64,000 nt of DNA from Sutcliffiella horikoshii. GTDB taxonomy: Bacteria > Bacillota > Bacilli > Bacillales > Bacillaceae_I. A model generated the notes under the pieces. That model had not been told where the DNA came from. It saw only the letters and a list, made by a program, of their open reading frames with translations, and searched no databases. Positions 31,420-40,571 of the stretch are shown here, one piece after another. Location of the stretch: the NCBI RefSeq assembly GCF_008180725.1, contig NZ_VTEV01000005.1:403637-467636 (forward strand). The letters are read 5' to 3'. Numbering within the stretch: the first letter of the stretch is position 1; each line of letters begins with the position of its first letter. The position numbers and the translations under genes were made by a program.

Positions 31420-32248
31420 AAACCGCATTAAGTACTCCCTGATCAACGAATGGCATGACTGGTATAATTTCTTTTAACCCTTTTTCTGAAATAGCTTTGA
31501 GCGCAAGTTCATTCAACACTTCTTTATCCATAAATGGGCAGAGCGGTACAATAGAACGGATTCCTTCTTTTTCAAAACCTTGCTTTGCCAGTGAAGTTAG
31601 TACTTCTTGTTTCAGAAAAGGAGCAATCACACTTATTTGTTTTAATCCTTGTGAATCAAATTCTTTTTCTGCAAAGAGTCCCAGCTTGTCACGGTTTATG
31701 AATGGGGCAATTGGGGCGATGGATTTAATCCCTTGCTCGCTCACTGATTTTTCCGCGAATTCATCCAGTAGTTCACGACTTACAAATGGCGCAATGCCTG
31801 CTAACGGTTTTATTCCTTCTTCATCAAATTTCTTTTTGGCACATTCATCAAGCACATCTTGACTGATAAACGGTGCAAATGTGGCCAAATCTTTCATGGT
31901 GAGAGTATCTGATAGACTTTTAAAAAGCACATCCGCTTTTTCGGAATCAAGGAGCGGCGCTACATTGGAAAACTCCTCAGCAGAAGCTATATATTCCTTC
32001 TCTTCCCCAGCTATAATCTGCTGAATCAGAGCACTTCCCTTTTCATGATTCAATAGCTCATCAATACTTACCTCTAAAATGGTCGCAAGTTCAGGTAGCT
32101 TTGCAATATCCGGCATCGTCTCGCCACGCTCCCAATTACTCACCGCCTGATAACTTACCCCCAGTTGATCCGCCAAATTCATCTGTGTCAACTTCTTCTC
32201 TTTGCGCCAGTTGGCAATCTGCACTCCAATTCTCTTCATATCAAACAC
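31385..32248 (-). CDS. XRE-family regulator with 28-residue C-terminal repeats, C-terminus replaced by repeat element
   Basis: 287 residues; GTG 32248 is preferred, with GAGGTGA before it. The HTH is IANWRKEKKLTQMNLADQLG, then VSYQAVSNWERGETMPDI. From about residue 120 five full and one partial 28-residue units follow (pattern xAPFxxxxxLxxxAxKxxxxxGIxxI). The sixth is cut after VLNAVCG, and the last residues (DRFLDPSVR) come from a dispersed repeat copy. The repeats probably form a helical solenoid for ligand or protein contact. Confidence 0.85.
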   Translation of the reverse strand: MFDMKRIGVQIANWRKEKKLTQMNLADQLGVSYQAVSNWERGETMPDIAKLPELATILEVSIDELLNHEKGSALIQQIIAGEEKEYIASAEEFSNVAPLLDSEKADVLFKSLSDTLTMKDLATFAPFISQDVLDECAKKKFDEEGIKPLAGIAPFVSRELLDEFAEKSVSEQGIKSIAPIAPFINRDKLGLFAEKEFDSQGLKQISVIAPFLKQEVLTSLAKQGFEKEGIRSIVPLCPFMDKEVLNELALKAISEKGLKEIIPVMPFVDQGVLNAVCGDRFLDPSVR

Positions 32249-32346
32249 TTCCATCACCTCTTTGCTTTTGATAGGTTAATTGTAAATTCTTTCTTCCACT
32301 ATGTATATCAAGTGATGCTTGAGTTTAATCAATTCTGCTAAAAGGA

Positions 32347-32378
32347 AAACCAAGTCCATCATTACAGACTTGGTTTCT
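32347..32378 (-). terminator. Intrinsic terminator after helD
   Basis: Minus strand AACCAAGTC, loop, GACTTGGTTTTCC, 16 bp past the helD stop. Confidence 0.7.
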
Positions 32379-32393
32379 TCTCAATAATAAATT

Positions 32394-34718
32394 CTATCTA
32401 TTAACGCACAACCGGGTCAATGAACCTTTCCCCACCGTACAAATTTCCAAATAATGCATCGCCCTAGTACATGCAGTATAAAATACCCTTCTCAAGCTCT
32501 CATCACCATACACTTCATCTGACGCATTATAAATAATGACAGCATCAAACTCGACACCCTTGGACAAGTACGACGGCACGACGACCACGCCCTGTTCGTA
32601 CTCCATCGAGTTCATTTTCAGCAGCTTCAAATTCTCGATGTCTACAGAAAGTGCTTCAAACGCCCTCCCACTCTCTTCGCTCGACTTGCAGATGATCGCA
32701 ACACTTTGATATCCACGAGCCTTTAACTCCTCCACTCGTGAAGTGATCCCAGCATGCAAGCTCTCAAAATCATCCACTTCCGTCACCAACGGCTCCTCGC
32801 CATCTCGGTCAAACGGAATTATTTTATCTCCATTTGGAACAAGTTTTCTCGTAAACTCGATAATCGGACGTGTAGATCGGTAACTACGCGTAATAGTAAT
32901 GATTTCCGTTTTCTCCGGTCCATAAAGGCCCTCCAGCACATCAAAGTTGACTGCTTCACTTGCATGGGCAAAAATCGCCTGGTTAAAGTCACCAAGAACG
33001 GTCATTCTGGCAGCAGGGAAAAGACGCTTCATAAACTCGAATTGAAACGGAGAATAATCCTGCGCTTCGTCCACGACAATATGCTTGATCGAACTGTTTA
33101 TTTGAAAGCCAAGAATCAATTCTTTTAAAAGTAAAAACGGCGTCGCATCCTCATACCACAGTTTATCTGCCGTCAGCGCTTCAATTGTACCCTGACAGAT
33201 CGTCGGCCACTCTTCAGGTGCCTCCCCTTCCAGCCATTGTCCAATCTTAGCTGATTCCGCAAAAATCTGCTGATATAGGCTTTTGAAATCGATAAATTGG
33301 TAGCTGCGAACCCGCTGTCGTAATGGCTTCATTTTCTTATGCACAAGCAAACGTGCAAGTGCCCTCGGATCCACTTCATAATTCGCAACTTCTTCTCTCT
33401 CCAAGCCTTTCTTTTTCGCCAAAAACGCCCGTGCTTCGTGGTATTCTTCGTTACTGAGAAGCTCCATCTCCTCCTGAACCCATGACTGATCGCTTTCCGT
33501 CTTTTGAATGGATTTTAACTCTTTAATCAGCCAATCCTTCAATTTTTCCAGTCGGTTGGACAGGCGGAGGGACGTTTCTTGTTGATAAAATCGATCCGAA
33601 ATTTGTTGGGCCGTTACAATCGTTTCCCCTCTAAAAGTGATGTCCTTAAACGTCATTCCTTCCGCGGCTAACGATTCCATATAAGATTGGATGGCATCAT
33701 AAAAACGAAGGGACGCCTTAAATTTTATACCAGTAAGCCTTGCGCTATAGCCAGGCGAACCATTCTCCGTCAATACATATTCCAACTGTTCATAAGGATT
33801 TTCCACCTGAAACGCTTTAGACAGACGGTGATCGAGATACTCTTGAAAGGTAACCTGTTCCATGCTTTCCTCACCAAGCTCCGGCAAGACATTGGACACA
33901 TAGCTCTTGAACATGGAGTTCGGGGAAAATAAAAGGATTTGGTCTGCATCGAGGTTATCTCTGTATTTATAAAGCAAATAGGCAATCCGTTGCAGAGCCG
34001 CTGATGTCTTCCCGCTACCTGCCGCACCATGAACAATTAAGAGTCTACCGCTGTCATGACGGATAATCCTATTCTGTTCTTGCTGGATGGTGGCGACGAT
34101 ATTATGCATATAGTTATCTGCAGTCGCTTTACCAAGAACCTTTTGTAAAATTTCATCCCCAATGGTGAGACTTGTGTCAAACATGGACTCGAGTTCACCA
34201 TTTCGAATTAAGTACTGCCACTTCTTTTCTAAGGTTCCCTCTATTTCGCCACCCGGGGTCATATACCTCGCCCGCCCAGGCTGGTAATCATAGTAGACGC
34301 TTGAGATTGGTGCTCGCCAATCATAGACCAGGAAATCCTCCCCACTTTGATCCATAAGGGCTGAGATTCCAATATAGATTTGCTCTTCTTCCGATGTTCC
34401 GTCCTCTATAAAGTCAATCCGGCCGAAATAAGGAATTTCTTGCATTTTGCGCAGCGTAATTAACCGTTTAGACGCATGCCGATGCGAGCTCTGACTCACT
34501 GACAGCGCTTGTGCCTCTTGCCTTAAGCCAATGATTGTTTCCAAATAATCATCAAAAGAATCCGTACTAACCTTGACTTCATCCCAAAAGTGTTTGCGAA
34601 TATGAATGACTTCATCCTTACGTCTGGAAGTCTCCTTTTCCAGCTTCCCAATCTCCTCTGTAATGGTCTCCATCACATCGTCTACACGTTTTTGCTCCAA
34701 CTGTATTTCCGTACTCAT
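32394..34718 (-). CDS. helD: RNA polymerase recycling ATPase HelD
   Basis: 774 residues, the same length as Bacillus subtilis HelD. An N-terminal coiled coil (EQKRVDDVMETITEEIGKLE) reaches into the RNA polymerase secondary channel in known structures. Walker A is VHGAAGSGKTSAALQR and Walker B is HIVVDEAQDYSPF; motif IV includes ITRSYRSTRPI. HelD strips stalled polymerase from nucleic acid using ATP. The last residues (GSLTRLCVNR) derive from a dispersed repeat copy. ATG 34718 follows AGGAGTG. Monocistronic. Confidence 0.95.
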   Translation of the reverse strand: MSTEIQLEQKRVDDVMETITEEIGKLEKETSRRKDEVIHIRKHFWDEVKVSTDSFDDYLETIIGLRQEAQALSVSQSSHRHASKRLITLRKMQEIPYFGRIDFIEDGTSEEEQIYIGISALMDQSGEDFLVYDWRAPISSVYYDYQPGRARYMTPGGEIEGTLEKKWQYLIRNGELESMFDTSLTIGDEILQKVLGKATADNYMHNIVATIQQEQNRIIRHDSGRLLIVHGAAGSGKTSAALQRIAYLLYKYRDNLDADQILLFSPNSMFKSYVSNVLPELGEESMEQVTFQEYLDHRLSKAFQVENPYEQLEYVLTENGSPGYSARLTGIKFKASLRFYDAIQSYMESLAAEGMTFKDITFRGETIVTAQQISDRFYQQETSLRLSNRLEKLKDWLIKELKSIQKTESDQSWVQEEMELLSNEEYHEARAFLAKKKGLEREEVANYEVDPRALARLLVHKKMKPLRQRVRSYQFIDFKSLYQQIFAESAKIGQWLEGEAPEEWPTICQGTIEALTADKLWYEDATPFLLLKELILGFQINSSIKHIVVDEAQDYSPFQFEFMKRLFPAARMTVLGDFNQAIFAHASEAVNFDVLEGLYGPEKTEIITITRSYRSTRPIIEFTRKLVPNGDKIIPFDRDGEEPLVTEVDDFESLHAGITSRVEELKARGYQSVAIICKSSEESGRAFEALSVDIENLKLLKMNSMEYEQGVVVVPSYLSKGVEFDAVIIYNASDEVYGDESLRRVFYTACTRAMHYLEICTVGKGSLTRLCVNR
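32411..32436 (-). repeat. Dispersed GGGGACAGGCAC repeat, copy 15
   Basis: Minus strand TGGGGAAAGGTTCATTGACC, then CGG, and on to GTGCGTTAA which is the helD stop. Confidence 0.75.
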
Positions 34719-35059
34719 GCAAACACTCCTTTTTTTCGAAAATGAATAGTTAGGGGGTTGACTCGGAGGTGGATTGTATTGTAAAATTAAAATAGGGATA
34801 ATTATAAGTAACGTTGAAAAATTAAAAATACAATCTACTTGACTTTACCATGGATTCTTGGTGGATTCAAGTATTTTTTGGGTCGAGGGGACAGGCACCT
34901 CGGCCCTTTTTGTGTTTATTTCAGTAAGAAAGCCAGGAGTTTTGGCACTCTCAGCTTATTATCCGGTGCCCCCCCAATATTAAGGAATATTTAAGCTTTG
35001 CTCCTTGGAATATATGTTAATTTATAAACATATACGATAACTCCTAGAGGTGCATCAAA
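34719..35059. other. Intergenic gap with repeat copy 16
   Basis: Repeat GGTCGAGGGGACAGGCACCT, then CGGCCC, lies at 34880-34907. Apart from it and AT-rich flanks that must hold divergent promoters for helD and the gene at 35060, nothing else was recognised. Confidence 0.6.
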
Positions 35060-35638
35060 ATGAAAAAAACTAGAGGCTGGAAAAGAAGAGTTCGTCAGTT
35101 GGATAAACTTATAGAAACTCATTCTTCTTTTGATACCCAACAATTAACGGAGTATAAAGTGGATAACTTAAAGTTGTTCTCCTATCATGATATTCACCCT
35201 GTACCTGCATGGTATAAAAAGAAAGTAGTCTCCGCCATGCTAGAACTGTATAAAATGTGGAAAGAACAAGCTGCTGCAGAACTGGATGAATTCTACATAA
35301 GGCTTCATATTCACTCCCAAAACATCTTTAATTCTGAAATAATTTTAGCAATAGATGACCAAATGGAAGTATATAAAGAGGGGTTCCACAACGAAAAAAA
35401 GGAACCATCTTTACCATCTTGGTTAAACTCTAAGGATGAATGGAAGACGTTTCACTTGCATTCTACTTGGTTAGAAGATGAGCTGGATACTTTATCAGAT
35501 CAAGAAAAAAACGCTTTACTTCAAAGGCTTGTGGAAACAAAAAAAGCACCCGACTACAATGGTAACATGATCAAGATATATGTAATCAATGAAGAAATGG
35601 TGTACTTTTTGGAGTCAGTTTGGGGACAGGCACGCTGA
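35060..35638 (+). CDS. Hypothetical protein with repeat-derived C-terminus
   Basis: 192 residues; ATG 35060 with CTAGAGGTG upstream. Mostly helical and charged. An N-terminal basic patch (KKTRGWKRRVRQLDK) is followed by YHDIHPVPAWYKKKVVSAML and ILAIDDQMEVYKEGF. I do not recognise a family. Its last codons (VWGQAR) lie in repeat copy 17, so the natural end may have been different. A terminator follows within 30 bp. Confidence 0.65.
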   Translation: MKKTRGWKRRVRQLDKLIETHSSFDTQQLTEYKVDNLKLFSYHDIHPVPAWYKKKVVSAMLELYKMWKEQAAAELDEFYIRLHIHSQNIFNSEIILAIDDQMEVYKEGFHNEKKEPSLPSWLNSKDEWKTFHLHSTWLEDELDTLSDQEKNALLQRLVETKKAPDYNGNMIKIYVINEEMVYFLESVWGQAR

Positions 35639-35697
35639 TCAATATAATGTTTGAATAAGCCCGAAAGCCGAGAGTACCAAGTGTTCTCGGCTTTTTA
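35614..35697 (+). repeat. Composite: repeat copy 17 plus AAGCCGAGA terminator
   Basis: GGGGACAGGCACGCTGATCA (35622-35641) overlaps the gene end. About 22 bp later comes GAAAGCCGAGAG, loop, TTCTCGGCTTTTT (35664-35697). The same pair of parts recurs at 37086 and 38450. Confidence 0.8.
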
Positions 35698-35910
35698 CTC
35701 ATCTTTATGCGCCTTCCTGTCTATTCCTTAAGGAACCTTAAGATTTCTCCTCAGAGAGAAATTGGAGAAAGAGACAGGCAAACGCAAAATCGGGCTTCAA
35801 GCAAGCACAATACATTCACAATAAATATGGAGCTAACACTAGATTAAAAGAATAAGCAGAGAAGGAGTAATTCATTGCAAATTTTACCTTACACATTTAT
35901 TAAAAAACAA

Positions 35911-35958
35911 TTGACAGAAGTAAAATATATTTTGTATTATATGTTTAAACACTTAAAC
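35911..35958 (+). promoter_or_regulatory. Promoter and ArsR-type operator of the SDR operon
   Basis: TTGACA (35911-35916) and TATTAT (35935-35940) are 18 bases apart. The dyad GTTTAAACACTTAAAC (35943-35958) lies directly downstream, where the ArsR protein encoded at 36788 could block the promoter. Confidence 0.6.
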
Positions 35959-35995
35959 ATTTAAATACTTTAACAAAAAGGAAGGTAATTTATAT

Positions 35996-36760
35996 ATGAC
36001 GAAAACAGCTTTAATCACAGGCGCATCTAGTGGACTTGGGTTGGACTTTGTAAAATTATTTGCCAATGATAGCTACAACTTAGTAGTAATAGCACGCAAT
36101 GAAGAAAAGCTTCTAGAAATAAAGAGAGATTTCCCAAACATTAACGTTACCGTAATTTCTAAGGACTTAAGCAAGCCTAATGCAATTAAAGAAATAGTGG
36201 ATGAAATGAAATCACAGAATATCTCCGTGGATGTATTAGTAAACAACGCCGGTTTTGGATTATTGGGATCCTTTGAAAGGCTGAATATTGAGCAGCAATT
36301 AAATATGATCCAGCTCAATGTTTCCTCCTTAACTGAATTAACGTATCATTTGCTGCCAGACCTGAAAAAGAGTAAAACCGGAAAAATATTAAACGTAGCG
36401 AGTACTGCAGCATTTCAACCAGGACCTAACATGGCCGTCTACTATGCAACAAAAGCTTTTGTTCTATCCTTTTCGGAAGCATTGGCTGAAGAGTTAAAAG
36501 AAGATGACATCACAGTAACTACTCTATGTCCTGGCGCAACCAAAACAAACTTTAGCTCAGTTGCAAAAGTAGAAAACACGAAAATGTTTAGCAATGCTAT
36601 GTCCTCTGATGTTGTAGCACAACAAGGATATCATGCGTTAATGCAAGGAAAAGGTGTGGTGATAACGGGCGGTTTTAATAAAGTTGGGGCATTGGCCGCC
36701 AAATTTTTACCAAGACGAACAGCAGCTAAAGTTGCGAAGCTTGTCATGAAAGAAAACTAA
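35996..36760 (+). CDS. Short-chain dehydrogenase/reductase (SDR)
   Basis: 254 residues; ATG 35996 follows AAGGAAGG. NAD(P)-binding TGASSGLGLDF (residues 8-18), NNAG at about 82 and the catalytic YYATK with an upstream Ser (NVASTAAFQPGPNMAVYYATK) are all in place. Likely a classical SDR acting on an aldehyde, ketone or fatty substrate; the downstream VITGGFNKVG is unusual but within the family. An ArsR repressor follows 27 bp later. Confidence 0.9.
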   Translation: MTKTALITGASSGLGLDFVKLFANDSYNLVVIARNEEKLLEIKRDFPNINVTVISKDLSKPNAIKEIVDEMKSQNISVDVLVNNAGFGLLGSFERLNIEQQLNMIQLNVSSLTELTYHLLPDLKKSKTGKILNVASTAAFQPGPNMAVYYATKAFVLSFSEALAEELKEDDITVTTLCPGATKTNFSSVAKVENTKMFSNAMSSDVVAQQGYHALMQGKGVVITGGFNKVGALAAKFLPRRTAAKVAKLVMKEN

Positions 36761-36787
36761 ACTAAATCCATAAATGAGGCCACATCC

Positions 36788-37093
36788 ATGACACAAAAAG
36801 CAATAGATGTTTTTCGGTCCTGTATTCCGTTGTTTACAACATTAAGTGATCCTGCCAGGCAAGATATCATATTACTATTGGCAGAACACGAAAGCCTTAG
36901 TGTTGGAGAAATTGCAAACACGTCCTCCCTTTCTCGACCGGCCATTTCTCACCATTTAAAAATATTAAAAGCCAATCGACTGGTACAAATGGAACAAAAA
37001 GGAACCATGCGCTATTATTCGTTAACCTTGGAAACTAGTGTGAGCCAGTTGAAAGCATTAGTTGATATTGTGGAGAGTGATTGCATGGGTTGA
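36788..37093 (+). CDS. ArsR-family transcriptional regulator
   Basis: 101 residues: FTTLSDPARQDIILLLAEHE, LSVGEIANTSSLSRPAISHH, LKILKANRLVQMEQKGTMRY. No metal-ligand CxC motif; likely a redox or organic ligand sensor. Second gene of the SDR operon and the likely autoregulator. Its TGA stop is the TGA of a dispersed repeat (GGTTGAGGGGACAGG). Confidence 0.9.
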   Translation: MTQKAIDVFRSCIPLFTTLSDPARQDIILLLAEHESLSVGEIANTSSLSRPAISHHLKILKANRLVQMEQKGTMRYYSLTLETSVSQLKALVDIVESDCMG

Positions 37094-37172
37094 GGGGACA
37101 GGCACGACGACCCATTCCCCCATACACATACGCAGGAAAGCCGAGAATCCTTGAGATTCTTGGCTTTTTTTC
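37086..37172 (+). repeat. Composite: repeat copy 18 plus terminator
   Basis: TGGGTTGAGGGGACAGGCAC, then GACGACCCATT, followed 22 bp later by GAAAGCCGAGAATC, loop, GATTCTTGGCTTTTTTT (37137-37172). Confidence 0.85.
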
Positions 37173-37273
37173 ATGCTAGAAAATTTCTTAAAAGTCCATT
37201 CATTATGTTATGATATTTAAGTTATTTATCTATTATCCTACACATGCACATACAGCTTAGAAAAGAGGTATTT

Positions 37274-38473
37274 ATGCAATCTGAGAAATTAACGAGGCAA
37301 CATTGGTTGCTTATTTTAACCCTATCTTTATTAACATTTGTTCTTGGTACAAGTGAGTTTGTTATAGTGGGAATCTTGACGGATATATCTTCAAGCCTTG
37401 ATATGTCTAATGCTAAAGCTGGTACGCTCGTTTCTGCGTTTGCGATTACGTTTGCCATCGCCACCCCGATTGTGATGTCCGCAACCAGTCATTTCCCAAA
37501 GCGTAAATGGATGTTGGTGTTGATTGGAGCGTTCATTATTTTTAATGCTCTATGCGCCGTTTCCACATCTTACACGATGCTGCTTGCTTTTCGGATTTTG
37601 ACGGCCATAGTAACAGGGGTCTTGATTTCCTTGGCCATGATTGTGGCAAGTGAAACCATGCCGGCAGCAAAGCGTGGACTTGCGATATCTTTTGTATTTG
37701 GTGGTTTTACTCTTGCAAATGTTATTGGAGTACCAATCGGGACGGTCGTGGCATCCTGGTTCGGATGGAATTCCACATTCATGTTGACGACCATACTGGG
37801 AGTGTTGGCGTTCCTGGCTTCCTATTTTGTCCTGCCAAGAAAGCTCAGCCAAGTTCGAAGCTCCATCAAAGATCAGTTCTCGTTGTTAACCAACCCGAGA
37901 ATATTGATCGCCTTTTTCATTCCCGCGCTAGGATTTGGGGGGACCTATGTCGTTTTCACGTATCTTGTTCCTATCTTGGAGGGAATGGGCGCACCAAGCT
38001 ATTCCATTAGTTTAATTCTTTTTGCGTACGGATTCATCTCGATTTTCAGCAATATCCTGGCAGGTAAAATAGCCAGCCATAATGCAATCGGTCGCCTTCG
38101 ATTTGTGTTTCTTGTACAGGCAGCTGTATTGATTAGCTTATTTTGGACCATTAATCATTTTGGACTGGGACTTGTCAACATTGGATTGATGTCTTTAATG
38201 GCCATTCTTTTAACTACATCCACTCAGCTTTACCTGATAGATCTAGCCAAAATTTATCAACCAACAGCAACTGGACTCGCTGCTTCCCTCATGCCAGTGG
38301 CAAGTAACGTCGGCATTGCGTTTGGTTCTGCACTAGGCGGAATCGTATACCATAATGTGGGCCTCATTCATGTCACTTGGGTAGGCGGTGTTGTTGCGGT
38401 TGGTGCGAGTCTTCTGACGTTTTTGAGTTATTATTTAGATCAGAAAGAGGGTTCGAGGGGACAGGCATTCTGA
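37274..38473 (+). CDS. MFS transporter (DHA1, AraJ-like)
   Basis: 399 residues; ATG 37274 follows GAGGTATTT and an upstream ATG (37244) lacks a site. Twelve helices, the N-terminus QHWLLILTLSLLTFVLGTSE and the loop SATSHFPKRKWMLVL typical of DHA1 exporters. The predicted natural end is followed by KEGSRGQAF, encoded by repeat copy 19. Likely exports a small hydrophobic or sugar-like compound. Confidence 0.9.
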   Translation: MQSEKLTRQHWLLILTLSLLTFVLGTSEFVIVGILTDISSSLDMSNAKAGTLVSAFAITFAIATPIVMSATSHFPKRKWMLVLIGAFIIFNALCAVSTSYTMLLAFRILTAIVTGVLISLAMIVASETMPAAKRGLAISFVFGGFTLANVIGVPIGTVVASWFGWNSTFMLTTILGVLAFLASYFVLPRKLSQVRSSIKDQFSLLTNPRILIAFFIPALGFGGTYVVFTYLVPILEGMGAPSYSISLILFAYGFISIFSNILAGKIASHNAIGRLRFVFLVQAAVLISLFWTINHFGLGLVNIGLMSLMAILLTTSTQLYLIDLAKIYQPTATGLAASLMPVASNVGIAFGSALGGIVYHNVGLIHVTWVGGVVAVGASLLTFLSYYLDQKEGSRGQAF

Positions 38474-38573
38474 TCCATTTTTTCACCATATAAACGCACG
38501 AAAGCCGAGAATCGCAGGTATTCTCGGCTTTTTGTTATATTTGGGTATACCTGGGTCACGGTGCCTGTCCCTA
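38450..38573. repeat. Composite: inverted repeat copies 19 and 20 flanking a terminator
   Basis: Plus-strand copy GGTTCGAGGGGACAGGCATT (38450-38469) overlaps the MFS end. GAAAGCCGAGAATC, loop, ATTCTCGGCTTTTTG is at 38500-38534. A minus-strand copy, TAGGGACAGGCACCGTGACC, ends the convergent dus gene (38552-38573). The three parts form a palindromic unit between convergent genes. Confidence 0.85.
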
Positions 38574-39533
38574 CAGCGCACCTTCAAATTCATCCAACAA
38601 TGCACGTACTTCATCCGTTGATTTTGTGTTCATGAGTTGATTTCTCAGTTCTCCGGCTCCACGGAAGCCTTTCACGTAAATTTTGAAAAAGCGGTGAAGC
38701 TTAGACATGTTGCGCGGTACTATTTCCGCATAATAATCTTGAAGGTCCAGTTGCAACCTTAGGAGATCTAAATACTCCTTGCTAGTGTGTTCTTTCGGCT
38801 CTTTTTCAAAAGCAAAAGGATTCTTGAAGATACCACGTCCAATCATGACGCCATCAATGCCATATTTATCGGCAAGCTCTTGCCCAACTTGACGGTTAGG
38901 AATATCTCCATTAATGGTTAGCAACGTATCCGGTGCAATGCGGTCACGTAACTCCTTGATTTCCGGTATCAATTCCCAATGCGCATCAACTTCGCTCATT
39001 TCTTTTCGCGTTCGCAAGTGAATGGATAGGTTGGCAATATTCTGTTCTAAAATATGCTTCAACCATTCCTTCCACTCATCTACTTCCGTAAAGCCAAGTC
39101 GTGTTTTGACGCTGACAGGAAGTCCACCCGCTTTTGCTGCCTGAATTAGTTCGGCTGCTACATCCGGTCTTTGGATAAGGCCGCTCCCTTTCCCTCTAGT
39201 CGCCACATTCGGCACAGGACAACCCATGTTAATATCTATTCCTTTAAAACCAAGCTCCGCCATCCCAATACTCATCTGACGGAAATACTCAGGATTGTCT
39301 CCCCAAATATGTGCCACCATCGGCTGTTCTTCTTCTGTAAAAAGTAAACGCCCGCGCACGCTGTCTTTTCCTTCTGGATGACAATAACTATCGGAGTTTG
39401 TGAACTCAGTAAAGAACACATCCGGTCGCCCAGCTTTCCTTACCACCGTGCGAAAAACTACATCTGTCACATCTTCCATCGGCGCTAGCACAAAAAACGG
39501 CTTCGGTAAATCACGCCAAAAATTATCTATCAT
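38571..39533 (-). CDS. tRNA-dihydrouridine synthase
   Basis: 320 residues from ATG 39533 (AGAGGA upstream; ATG 39557 is an alternative). FMN-binding start [16 protein letters not shown], catalytic Cys motif [20 protein letters not shown], and [10 protein letters not shown] and [13 protein letters not shown] near the phosphate site. It reduces uridine in the D-loop of tRNA. The stop codon TAG is shared with dispersed repeat copy 20. Confidence 0.94.
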   Translation of the reverse strand: MIDNFWRDLPKPFFVLAPMEDVTDVVFRTVVRKAGRPDVFFTEFTNSDSYCHPEGKDSVRGRLLFTEEEQPMVAHIWGDNPEYFRQMSIGMAELGFKGIDINMGCPVPNVATRGKGSGLIQRPDVAAELIQAAKAGGLPVSVKTRLGFTEVDEWKEWLKHILEQNIANLSIHLRTRKEMSEVDAHWELIPEIKELRDRIAPDTLLTINGDIPNRQVGQELADKYGIDGVMIGRGIFKNPFAFEKEPKEHTSKEYLDLLRLQLDLQDYYAEIVPRNMSKLHRFFKIYVKGFRGAGELRNQLMNTKSTDEVRALLDEFEGAL

Positions 39534-39697
39534 ATCAAACTCAAATCCTCTCGTCATAATTGCAACTTCTAATACCCGTTCAAAAATTTCACACTAAATA
39601 ACTTTATAACATGCTTCCTCCCTAATTTTCAAACACTAGTATTTGGAATTACTGCTAAATGAAAAATGTATTGCGGTTTCCATGGTATACCATAATT

Positions 39698-39739
39698 AAA
39701 ACAAAAACGACTCAACACTGAAAAAATGTAGAGTCGTTT
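39698..39739 (-). terminator. Terminator-like hairpin in the 39600-39890 gap
   Basis: Minus strand AAACGACTC, loop, GAGTCGTTTTTGTTTT; plausible end of the transcript from 40183. The rest of the gap shows nothing recognisable. Confidence 0.65.
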
Positions 39740-39892
39740 AGCCCGCCTAAATTTATATCAATTTTACTCCTGATTCTTAAACACGGCAAATGGAACCATA
39801 AAAGGATAATAAGCTGCAACAATATCTTTTGTGGAGCCTTATTAAAAAGGGACTCCGACAACGATAATGTCTGGGAACCCACATTTTTCTAT

Positions 39893-40183
39893 CTAATATT
39901 CTCTTATGACACAGCCTTTATAAACCTCCTCTATGTCAAAACCTTTGTCCATTCCCATAGAGAGTTCCACTACTTTAGACAAAAGGTTTTCCTCCATCAT
40001 CGAGTGTATATATAAAAATTCTGTGGTACCTTCTTTTGTTTCTTCCACTTCTTGATAAGAATTAAGTTGATAAAAATTAATGGCTTCTTTCACCAGTTTT
40101 TTGATGCAATCGACATTTTGCTGATCAAAAGGTTCCATCCTGTCCATTGTATGTTGGACAAAGTCGTGTAAATTTGCGCTCAT
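39893..40183 (-). CDS. Hypothetical protein, soluble
   Basis: 96 residues; ATG 40183 with AAGGAG upstream. Acidic and helical: FVQHTMDRMEPFDQQNVDCI, then YQEVEETKEGTTEFLYIHSM. No family recognised. Alone, with a hairpin downstream. Confidence 0.55.
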   Translation of the reverse strand: MSANLHDFVQHTMDRMEPFDQQNVDCIKKLVKEAINFYQLNSYQEVEETKEGTTEFLYIHSMMEENLLSKVVELSMGMDKGFDIEEVYKGCVIREY

Positions 40184-40226
40184 ATATATTCTCCTTATGG
40201 TGATTTCCCTAAGGATACCATAACCT

Positions 40227-40436
40227 CTAGACTGAATAATATTCTCCCGTTTCTACATCAGCGATATATGCAAGGTTAGGTATGTCATTTGTAATGAATG
40301 GATGACCTTTCAGGAATTTTTTGTTTTTCTCCAAAACAACCTGCACTTTTAAAACCAGTAACACTTTTGCCCTCCTAGGAACGAAATTTTGAAGGATCCC
40401 CTTTATTTTCCTTTCACTAGACTCATTTTGGCACAA
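40227..40436 (-). CDS. Uncertain small ORF, perhaps a remnant
   Basis: 69 residues; the C-terminal half (EKNKKFLKGHPFITNDIPNL, then AYIADVETGEYYSV) looks protein-like, the N-terminal half does not, and no ribosome site precedes the ATG. It may be the end of a decayed gene. Confidence 0.3.
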   Translation of the reverse strand: MCQNESSERKIKGILQNFVPRRAKVLLVLKVQVVLEKNKKFLKGHPFITNDIPNLAYIADVETGEYYSV

Positions 40437-40571
40437 ACGTTCAAAGTGCCATCATAAATTTCCTTCTAAACGTTTACCTATTATTTCTTAATAATGGACA
40501 AATGACTAACCTGTTTCTATCCCATTGAATACTATAGATAGACAATATACTCAGAGAAGGGGATGAACAGC

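Noticed and set aside
31244-31477. Plus-strand ORF overlapping the XRE gene end
   Set aside because: No ribosome site, low-complexity composition, antisense to repeat copy 14.
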